This document shows, in pieces, positions 1 through 3,999 of a stretch of DNA of 7,021 nucleotides. This DNA comes from Candidatus Rokuibacteriota bacterium. GTDB taxonomy: Bacteria; Methylomirabilota; Methylomirabilia; Rokubacteriales; CSP1-6. The stretch is taken from the NCBI GenBank assembly GCA_016206385.1, contig JACQRS010000251.1, forward strand, positions 1 to 7,021, given 5' to 3'. A program made the translations under genes and the position numbers. Within the stretch, counting starts at the first letter, position 1; each line of letters opens with the position of its first letter. Under the pieces are notes generated by a model that saw only the letters and a list, made by a program, of their open reading frames with translations, was not told the origin of the DNA and ran no database searches.

Positions 1-11
1 CCCCCAGCCCC

Positions 12-30
12 CGCGGCGCGGAGCGCCGCG
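12..30 (+). promoter_or_regulatory. Hairpin holding the ribosome binding site of the first gene
   Basis: CGCGGCG (12-18) pairs perfectly with CGCCGCG (24-30) around the 5-nt loop CGGAG. The only Shine-Dalgarno-like bases (GGAG) lie in the loop, and the GTG start begins at the last stem base. The equivalent right-arm site has AGGAG but no such hairpin. Since the gene looks broken, this may have no present role. Confidence 0.4.
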
Positions 31-166
31 TGAACGCCACCTGGGCGCTGGACCGGCACGTCAGCCAGGCGATGCAGCGGTTGCTGCTCCGGCGGCATGG
101 GATGCTGCTCGGCTGGCCGCGGGTCCGGTGGCTGTGGCTCTCCGGGGCACTCTGCGACCGCGCTCC

Positions 167-197
167 AATTCGAAATTCGAAATTCGAAATTCGAAAT
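167..197. repeat. Heptamer array AATTCGA x4.4, left arm only
   Basis: Four exact copies of AATTCGA followed by AAT. The unit contains the palindrome TTCGAA. The equivalent right-arm place holds about 50 nt of ordinary coding sequence, while the flanking residues (WLWLSGA before; DP, VYRMDD after) are shared, so the array entered or expanded here after the duplication, or was lost from the other arm. Confidence 0.9.
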
Positions 198-249
198 GGG
201 ATTGACCCGAGGGCGCCGGTGTATCGGATGGATGATGGCATCCGGAACT

Positions 250-277
250 GAAACTGGAAACCGGAAGCTGGAAACTG
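250..277. repeat. Heptamer array GAAACTG x4
   Basis: Units GAAACTG, GAAACCG, GAAGCTG and GAAACTG, contiguous and in phase. The right arm has the same array at the homologous position (6693-6720 on the other strand). Confidence 0.85.
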
Positions 278-296
278 GGGGCGGACCTCGGGCCGA

Positions 297-324
297 TTTC
301 CAGTGTCCAATTTCCGATTTCCAA
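297..324. repeat. Heptamer array TTTCCAA x4
   Basis: Units TTTCCAG, TGTCCAA, TTTCCGA and TTTCCAA in perfect period 7. The homologous right-arm array is at 6640-6671, one unit longer. Confidence 0.85.
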
Positions 325-452
325 GACGTGGAGCTGGCGGGGCTGCACGCGGAGCCGCAGCACCTGGCGATGTTTCTCAGCGCGGTGCGCGAGAGCTGCA
401 AGCAGTGGGGGGCGCCGGGGTGGGTGACCGAGCCGCCGGTCGAGGTGATGCC

Positions 453-953
453 GTGAATCCGTCCCCGGCCTCCAATCCCCAGCCACCAGCCCCCTCGAGG
501 AGGCTGCTGGCGTGCTGGTGGGCCATTGTGCGCTCGGGGGCGATCATGGAGGCGCGGGCGTATGAGATCGCGTCGCAGGCGGTGGGCCGGACGCTCCAGC
601 CGGGCTTCGGGCTCTCGACCTGCACGAAGATTGAACTCATAAAAATCATTGATCGACTGAAAGCTGCCATTGGACAGGCGTCGGGCCAGCATCGCATGGG
701 ACCGCGCGCTCCTGCGCGTACCGGCCGGGCGCCGACGGGCGGAAATGTCGTCCGCCTCGGCTCCCTTGCGCAGTTTCAGCTCGTGCAGGCCCTTCAGGAG
801 GAGCTGCGGCTCTCCGACGAGGAGCTGCACGGCATCGTCCGGCGGGCGACGGGGAAAGAACAGCCGAAGAGGGCCGACGACCTGCGGAAAATCATTGAGG
901 GGTTAAAAGCTATAAAGATACGGCGGCTCACACAGCGCGCCAAGGCGTCGTGA
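453..953 (+). CDS. GemA/gp16-like (DUF1018-type) protein, left copy
   Basis: 166 aa, probably a regulatory or early protein of a Mu-like phage; its molecular role is not established. Start GTG 453 is chosen because GAGGTGAT lies just upstream, the GTGA overlaps the preceding stop, and the reading frame's conserved part begins soon after (RRLLACWW). The C-terminal half (LAQFQLVQALQEELRLSDEE, then RATGK and DLRKIIEGLKAI) resembles the DUF1018 pattern of a helix, LxDEEL, then TGK and a final helix. The N-terminal half repeats a similar pattern (AYEIASQAVGR then IELIKIIDRLKAAI), suggesting internal duplication. The first residues (NPSPASNPQPPAPS) come from a heptamer-like CCCAGCC stretch. The DNA for the last 54 residues is nearly identical in the right arm, while the rest has diverged. 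Family assignment is from pattern memory only. Confidence 0.6.
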   Translation: MNPSPASNPQPPAPSRRLLACWWAIVRSGAIMEARAYEIASQAVGRTLQPGFGLSTCTKIELIKIIDRLKAAIGQASGQHRMGPRAPARTGRAPTGGNVVRLGSLAQFQLVQALQEELRLSDEELHGIVRRATGKEQPKRADDLRKIIEGLKAIKIRRLTQRAKAS

Positions 954-962
954 GGCCTGGCA

Positions 963-983
963 TCGCCGAGCGTAGTGTGGCGA
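963..983 (+). repeat. Small hairpin with GAGCGTAG loop
   Basis: TCGCC (963-967) pairs with GGCGA (979-983) around the loop GAGCGTAGTGT. The same loop core with a different surrounding stem occurs before the right-arm 188-aa gene (4899-4922), suggesting a dispersed hairpin element placed between genes. The strand is inferred from the neighbouring genes. Confidence 0.4.
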
Positions 984-1017
984 CGTGCAGCCTCGCAAGG
1001 CCCAGCAAAGCAAAGCG

Positions 1018-1368
1018 ATGATCAATTTCGATGACCGGCTGGACCTGCTCTCGACAGACGACCTGCGCCGCGTCGTCCGGTTCATCGAGGACCGGTTCGT
1101 AAACAGCGTGACGCCGCTGTCGGTCAGATTACAGATGGAGATGCCCGGCACGCTCCGGGCGGATCGGACCCTGCGGGCGGCGCAGGACGCGGTAAAGCGG
1201 GTTTTAGGGGCCGTAGACGAGGCCAGAAACATCCTACAAGCCGCGTTGCGAAGCGAGGCGCAGACGAGCATCGCGCCGCCTTGCAAAGCAAGCCCGAGCC
1301 TTGCGACGCAGTGCGAAGCGCAGCACAGCGAAGAAATTGTGCTTGACACGGAGGCAGAGCATGGATAG
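1018..1368 (+). CDS. 116-aa protein of unknown function, left copy
   Basis: No family recognised. The protein opens INFDDRLDLLSTDDLRRVV and reads like a small alpha-helical protein; residues 1-75 carry the conserved charged helices (FIEDRFVNSVTPLSVRLQ, then AAQDAVKRVLGAVDEARNIL). The tail after about residue 78 (LRSEAQ, IAPPCKAS, ATQCEAQHS) has the look of translated repeat DNA: the bases contain TTGCGAAGCGAGG and TTGCAAAGCAAG type words. ATG 1018 is preferred over GTG 985 because similarity with the right copy begins there; both copies have AGCAAAGCG before ATG and no clear Shine-Dalgarno. It ends 8 nt inside radC (ATGGATAG), implying translational coupling. Position after a GemA-like gene would suit a phage regulator, but nothing in the sequence proves this. 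Confidence 0.65.
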   Translation: MINFDDRLDLLSTDDLRRVVRFIEDRFVNSVTPLSVRLQMEMPGTLRADRTLRAAQDAVKRVLGAVDEARNILQAALRSEAQTSIAPPCKASPSLATQCEAQHSEEIVLDTEAEHG

Positions 1369-2002
1369 CCTTGCCCCACTGCGAGAGCACCGAACACGCC
1401 GCAGCGGGCCGCCTCTGACCCCTGTGGGTGTCTGGGATGCGTGTTCGTGTGCTCTCGCAGGCCACGATGCCGTCCCGGCTCCCACGGGGGTTTTGTTTTT
1501 CCTTCCCCGCGGGCCGGGCGAGGGAGCGATCCCCTTGGCCGGGCCTGCGAGAGCACTCTACATCAGAGAATTGTGCCTTCGGTGGCGGCAGCGCCGCGTC
1601 CCTGCAGGCGCGCCAGCCCTGGGTGCAGTCGTCTCTTCCTCTTCCGACATCGCCCGCCTGTTCGCCTTTCTCAAAAGCGAGCCCAGAGAGCACCTGTACG
1701 CCGTCCACATTGACGCCGGGAATCGGGTGATCGGGTTGGAGCTTCTCGGCATGGGCGGCCTGACCCACGCGCCATGCCCGATCGCGGATCTCTTCCGGGC
1801 TGCCCTGCTCAGCGGCGCCGCCGGCATCTTACTCGTGCACCAACACCCCTCCGGCCGCGCCCATCCATCGCTGGCAGACATCCAGCTCACGGATCAGGTG
1901 GCACGCGCCGGAAAGCTCCTCGGGGTCGGCCTTCTGGACCACGTCATCATCGGGGCGAGGGGGCATTACAGTTTTTCGGATCGGGGGACTCTCCCCCGAT
2001 GA
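1361..2002 (+). CDS. radC: RadC-family JAB/MPN domain protein, left copy
   Basis: 213 aa. RadC-type proteins carry a JAB/MPN metalloprotease-like fold; their biochemical role is unsettled and phage or plasmid versions are common. The metal-binding signature is intact: H160-Q-H162-P-S-G, then P-S170-x2-D173, with an upstream Glu in GLELLGMGG. The usual ending LLDHVIIG is present. The JAB part spans about residues 66-205. Residues 1-65 are not RadC-like and are encoded by the covarying hairpin element (1379-1556). ATG 1361 is chosen because GGAGG lies 7 nt upstream and it overlaps the previous stop in both arms. The JAB half is only roughly 60% identical to the right copy, well below neighbouring genes. 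The C-terminus ends in a 9-bp hairpin. Confidence 0.85.
   Translation: MDSLAPLREHRTRRSGPPLTPVGVWDACSCALAGHDAVPAPTGVLFFLPRGPGEGAIPLAGPARALYIRELCLRWRQRRVPAGAPALGAVVSSSSDIARLFAFLKSEPREHLYAVHIDAGNRVIGLELLGMGGLTHAPCPIADLFRAALLSGAAGILLVHQHPSGRAHPSLADIQLTDQVARAGKLLGVGLLDHVIIGARGHYSFSDRGTLPR
1379..1556 (+). ncRNA. Covarying three-strand RNA element inside the radC 5' region (left)
   Basis: Strand A (CTGCGAGAGCAC 1379-1390, then CGAACACG 1391-1398) pairs with CGTGTTCG (1440-1447) and GTGCTCTCGCAG (1449-1460), leaving a one-base bulge at 1448: 20 pairs around a 41-nt loop. In the right arm the upper eight pairs are CGGAGTAG with CTACTTCG: three pairs changed on both sides, one A-U became G-U, and none is broken. 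The loop differs at one position. Strand B extended (1449-1463) can instead pair perfectly for 15 bp with C (GGCCTGCGAGAGCAC 1542-1556). Between B and C, CCCACGGGG (1481-1489) can pair with 1505-1513 around a U-rich loop. The protein sequence changes where the stem changes, so the constraint appears to be on the nucleic acid. No known RNA family was recognised. Confidence 0.75.
1980..2000 (+). other. Perfect 9-bp hairpin at the end of left radC
   Basis: ATCGGGGGA (1980-1988) pairs with TCCCCCGAT (1992-2000) around CTC; the stop TGA begins on the last stem base. No T-run follows, so it is not a standard intrinsic terminator. It may protect or pause the message, or mark a truncated 3' end, because the right copy continues differently (ADHGLFES). 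Confidence 0.5.
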
Positions 2003-2084
2003 GCCCTGTGGGGCGGCGCAGTGCGTGGCCGCGTCTTGCTGAGCGCTGCGAAGTAATGTGCTGAGGAGAGGAAGGAGGGGAGCT

Positions 2085-2651
2085 ATGAGGACGTTCAAGG
2101 TGATTCTCCAGTCGTTGACCCCATTGCTGATGCACCGATTCGGGGAGATGGCGCGGGACGCGCTCAAGGCCGGGACGAGCGCCAGCATCAAGGTCATGGA
2201 TCCGGCGGCTGTCGCCGAGCAGGCGGCCTATCGGCTGCCGCCCACGAATGGTCAGCCGGGCGACCTGTACCAGCCAGCCGAGCACATCGAGCGGGCGTTC
2301 TATCAGGCCGCCGGCTTCCACAAGATCGGGCGGCGGTCCGCCAAATCCGTGGCGGGCGCGGCGGTCGGCGTATCGCCGCGGCGGATCCCGCACGGAACCT
2401 CGCGGTACGAGATCGATGAGCAGTCGGGCGTGAATCCATCCACCCGGGGCCGGGTTATGCTCTGGAGGCCACGCCTGGACTCCTGGCGTCTCAGCTTCGA
2501 TTTGGACCTGGACGAGACTCTCATCCAGCCGGATCTGGCCCGGAAGATCCTGGAGGACGCTGGGCGAAAGATCGGGATCGGCGCCTTTCGCGTGGCGAAG
2601 GGCGGACGGTTTGGGCAGTTTCAGGTGGTGGAGTTCTCGGAGCAAGCGTGA
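2085..2651 (+). CDS. 188-aa phage-type protein of unknown function, left copy
   Basis: Recognised only as a pattern seen in phage and plasmid proteins: N-terminal strand with LTPLLMHRF, a middle GDLYQPAEHIERAFYQAAG segment, HKIGRRSAK, then a C-terminal KILEDAGRKIGIGAFR followed by FGQFQVVEF. The repeated beta/alpha look suggests a compact ferredoxin-like or RAMP-like fold, but this is inference. There are no membrane segments or cysteine motifs. The start at 2085 is well supported: GGAAGGAGGGGAGCT precedes the ATG and is conserved in the right arm, by far the strongest ribosome site in the cassette, so this may be its best translated gene. The two copies are equal in length with about 21 differences, mostly conservative (S/A, T/S, V/I, L/I), which argues for purifying selection on both. 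Confidence 0.75.
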   Translation: MRTFKVILQSLTPLLMHRFGEMARDALKAGTSASIKVMDPAAVAEQAAYRLPPTNGQPGDLYQPAEHIERAFYQAAGFHKIGRRSAKSVAGAAVGVSPRRIPHGTSRYEIDEQSGVNPSTRGRVMLWRPRLDSWRLSFDLDLDETLIQPDLARKILEDAGRKIGIGAFRVAKGGRFGQFQVVEFSEQA

Positions 2652-2931
2652 CCTGGCGGCGTCGCGGCGCGGGGCATCGCTTTGTTTTCCTTTGCGGGGC
2701 GGTGTCCAGTAACGCTAAGCAGCGTGCGGCAGTGCGCGGCACGGCAAAGCAAAGACTGCGGTGGGGAAACCGATTGCATTTTCCAGCAGATTGGTGTAAA
2801 GAACCATTGCGTATGGCATAAGAGCCCGCCTGCCGGCGAGGAGCCGGCAGCCGAACTAAAGCGAGGGCGGCTGGACCCAGCGGCGTAGACCCTGGGGCGG
2901 CTGCGCGGGCAACCAGGCGACGCCGGTGGTG
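2652..2931 (+). other. Gene-free leader region before left M15 gene
   Basis: No convincing gene. From the start: GGGCATCGC (2672-2680) can pair with GCGGTGTCC (2699-2707) around a pyrimidine-rich loop TTTGTTTTCCTTTG also found after the right 188-aa gene; words such as GGCAAAGCAAAG typical of this locus's gaps; a comparatively AT-rich patch (about 2768-2822) where a promoter would be expected, though no good -35/-10 pair stands out; and a perfect hairpin CTGCCGGC (2830-2837) with GCCGGCAG (2843-2850). It leads into the two-tier hairpin at 2932, so it is probably the untranslated leader of the M15 transcript. Confidence 0.5.
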
Positions 2932-2990
2932 ACCGGGGTACCCCAAGGGCTAACGACATGCCCTGGATCGGGTGCCCCGGTTTCTTTTTT
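2932..2990 (+). terminator. Two-tier terminator/attenuator hairpin before left M15 gene
   Basis: Outer stem ACCGGGGTACCC (2932-2943) pairs with GGGTGCCCCGGT (2970-2981), 12 pairs with one G-U. Inner stem AGGGC (2946-2950) pairs with GCCCT (2960-2964). The run TTTCTTTTTT (2981-2990) follows, as in an intrinsic terminator. The right arm keeps the architecture with compensatory changes in both stems. Only 15 nt separate the T-run from the M15 ATG, too little for another promoter, so transcripts reaching the gene must pass it. Attenuation or regulated readthrough is the natural reading; the trigger is unknown. Confidence 0.75.
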
Positions 2991-3005
2991 GGCCCAGAGG
3001 AGAGC

Positions 3006-3383
3006 ATGAAACTGAAGGACGGCACGGTCAACACACAGAACCTCCACCCCGCCATGGGGCTGGTCCTGGACGTCCTGGACGTCGCGATCCAAGAGTTTGG
3101 CTTGGACGAGGCGACGATCACGTCGGCCCAGGACGGCAAGCACATGCAGGGGTCGAAGCACCACCAGGACCGGGCGGACCTGCCGGGCGAGGCGGTGGAC
3201 GCCCGCGTGCTCGACATCCTGGAGCGGTATCGGAGCCGGGTGAAAGAGCTGCTGGATGCGGCGCTCCCCCGCACCTACGACGTGGTCCTGGAGCTGACGC
3301 CGACGACGGTGACCTGCAAGAAATGCGGGGAGACGATGTATCTCAAGGGGCCTCACCTACACGTGGAGCACGACCCGAAATGA
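3006..3383 (+). CDS. M15-type peptidase (probable phage endolysin), left copy
   Basis: 125 aa, the size of compact phage M15 (D-Ala-D-Ala or L-Ala-D-Glu carboxy/endopeptidase-like) lysis enzymes that cut peptidoglycan cross-links. Motifs in order: ITSAQDGKHMQGSKHH (His46, Ser50, His52), VDAR (Asp65), YDVVLE (from 91), HLHVEHDP (His117, His119, Glu121). This matches the family pattern of ITS, SxH, A-x-D-x-R and a final HxHxE. Two features are odd: six extra residues (about DLPGEA) between the His and Asp ligands, and an inserted loop with C104-K-K-C107 before HLHVE. No signal peptide or membrane segment is present, so export would need a holin or lysis of the host. ATG 3006 is chosen for AGAGGAG just upstream; similarity to the other copy begins there. 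A regulated leader precedes it. Confidence 0.8.
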   Translation: MKLKDGTVNTQNLHPAMGLVLDVLDVAIQEFGLDEATITSAQDGKHMQGSKHHQDRADLPGEAVDARVLDILERYRSRVKELLDAALPRTYDVVLELTPTTVTCKKCGETMYLKGPHLHVEHDPK

Positions 3384-3422
3384 GAGCCGAGAGTGGAGAG
3401 CCGTGAGCCGTGAGCCGAGAAT
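3381..3422. repeat. Heptamer array at the duplication axis (GTGAGCC type)
   Basis: Starting at the M15 stop codon: TGAGAGC, CGAGAGT, GGAGAGC, CGTGAGC, CGTGAGC, CGAGAAT, about six degenerate units of period 7. The right arm has only the first part of this sequence after its own M15 stop, so the array lies on the left side of the axis. Confidence 0.8.
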
Positions 3423-3423
3423 G

Positions 3424-3450
3424 AATCTGCGCAATCTGCGTAATCTGCGG
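3424..3450. repeat. Nonamer array AATCTGCGN x3
   Basis: AATCTGCGC, AATCTGCGT and AATCTGCGG in direct succession, then TTAAAAAG. It resembles the ATCTGCG/ATCTGTG decamer array at 6471-6500. Confidence 0.9.
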
Positions 3451-3483
3451 TTAAAAAGATTTCCCTGGCCGGGCGTGGCTCTC

Positions 3484-3542
3484 CTTGATACGCCAGCGCG
3501 GCGGTCGCCGCGACTCCGCGCGAGCGCGGCTGGCGTGTCAAG
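3484..3542 (+). terminator. Long palindrome between the convergent operons
   Basis: CTTGATACGCCAGC (3484-3497) pairs with GCTGGCGTGTCAAG (3529-3542), 14 pairs with one U-G on the + strand, enclosing 31 nt that are themselves GC-rich and partly self-complementary. No T-run follows on either strand. Its position between two tail-to-tail gene sets suggests a transcription barrier or message 3' end, or a small palindromic repeat; the call is tentative. Confidence 0.4.
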
Positions 3543-3555
3543 GGGCTCGCGACTC

Positions 3556-3933
3556 TCACTTTGGATCGTGCTCCACGTGCAGGTGGGGCCCCTTCAGGTA
3601 CATCGTCTCCCCGCATTTCTTGCAGGTCACCGACGTCGGCGTCAGCTCCAGGACCACGTCATAGGTCCGGGGGAGCGTGGCGTCCAGCAGCTCCTTCACC
3701 CGGCTCCGATACCGCTCCAGGATGTCGATCACGCGGGCGTCCACCGCCTCGCCCGGTAGATCTGGGCGGTCCTGGTGGTGCTTCGAGCCGACCATGTGCT
3801 TGCCGTCCTGGGCGGAGGTGATCGTCGCCTCGCCCACGCCAAATTCTTGGATCACGACGTCCAGGACGTTCAGGACCAGCCCCAGGGCGGGGTGCAGGTT
3901 CTGCGTATTGACCGTGCCGTCCTTCAGTTTCAT
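3556..3933 (-). CDS. M15-type peptidase (probable phage endolysin), right copy
   Basis: 125 aa, same length as the left copy with ten substitutions (for example M17L, D22N, A27V, Q48V, A57P, V68I, A86T). All expected metal and catalytic positions (His46, Ser50, His52, Asp65, His117, His119, Glu121) and the CKKC loop are unchanged, so both copies should be active if made. The start at 3933 matches the left copy; the ribosome site here is poorer (GGGGTGG, against AGAGGAG on the left), so the two may be expressed at different levels. It is the last gene of the right-arm operon, converging on the left copy, and is preceded by the same attenuator-like hairpin. Confidence 0.8.
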   Translation of the reverse strand: MKLKDGTVNTQNLHPALGLVLNVLDVVIQEFGVGEATITSAQDGKHMVGSKHHQDRPDLPGEAVDARVIDILERYRSRVKELLDATLPRTYDVVLELTPTSVTCKKCGETMYLKGPHLHVEHDPK

Positions 3934-3943
3934 GTCCACCCCT

Positions 3944-3999
3944 AAAAAAGAAACCGCGACATCCAATCTCATCGCCTCAGCGATCAGGGATGCCGCGGT
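3944..3999 (-). terminator. Two-tier terminator/attenuator hairpin before right M15 gene
   Basis: On the gene strand, ACCGCGGCATCC (3999-3988) pairs with GGATGTCGCGGT (3964-3953), 12 pairs with one G-U; inner stem ATCGC (3984-3980) pairs with GCGAT (3975-3971); TTTCTTTTTT (3953-3944) follows. Relative to the left arm, outer pairs 5 (G-C to C-G) and 10 (C-G to U-A) and two inner pairs changed on both sides; pairs 7 and 8 swap which one is a G-U wobble. The T-run ends 10 nt before the ATG. Confidence 0.75.

Larger units (their letters stand above)
30..456 (+). pseudogene. Broken unknown gene carrying heptamer arrays (left copy)
   Basis: Function is not recognised. The first part reads from GTG 30 (ALDRHVSQAMQRLLLRRHG, then WPRVRWLWLSGA) and continues to PVYRMDD before a stop at 249-251. 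The conserved last part (ELAGLH, then FLSAVRESCKQWGAPGW) lies one base out of frame and ends at 454-456. Heptamer arrays sit between the halves at 250-277 and 297-324, and a third, left-only array (167-197) replaces a segment that is unique sequence in the right arm. The right copy has the same frame relation, so the break probably predates the duplication. Alternatives are two short genes or programmed frameshifting, but no slippery site is evident. The final TGA overlaps the next gene's GTG by 4 nt. Confidence 0.5.
30..3391 (+). repeat. Left arm of a large tail-to-tail inverted duplication
   Basis: Every gene of this arm has a homologue in the same order on the opposite strand at 3548-6946. 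Protein identity counted by eye is about 92% for the M15 peptidase (115/125), 89% for the 188-aa protein (167/188) and 87% for the 116-aa protein (101/116), but only about two thirds for the RadC core. Homology starts at the GTG of the broken first gene and fades just past the M15 stop codon. Divergence is far too high for a mirrored assembly error. Confidence 0.95.

Noticed and set aside
167..324. CRISPR array
   Set aside because: Units are 7 nt, contiguous, without spacers, and no cas gene is present.
1481..1500. Intrinsic terminator from CCCACGGGGG followed by TTTTGTTTTT
   Set aside because: The immediate stem would be only 3-5 pairs; the T-rich run fits better as the loop of a longer hairpin with 1505-1513.
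1379..1556. Programmed ribosomal bypass between direct repeats A and C
   Set aside because: A and C are in different codon phases (distance 166). Landing on the matching codon in C would give STSENC, which is not the RadC frame; plain reading from the ATG is in frame.
1379..1556. Hammerhead or other known small ribozyme
   Set aside because: No CUGAUGA core or other catalytic core I could recognise in or around the loops.
1371..1556. Insertion sequence or MITE inside radC
   Set aside because: There are inverted and direct repeats but no clear target duplication. Both arms have the same insertion, and removing A to C would put RadC out of frame with its start.
3403..3759. Forward open frame across the axis and into the right M15 gene
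   Set aside because: It is antisense to the well-supported M15 gene and its N-terminus is translated tandem repeat and palindrome.
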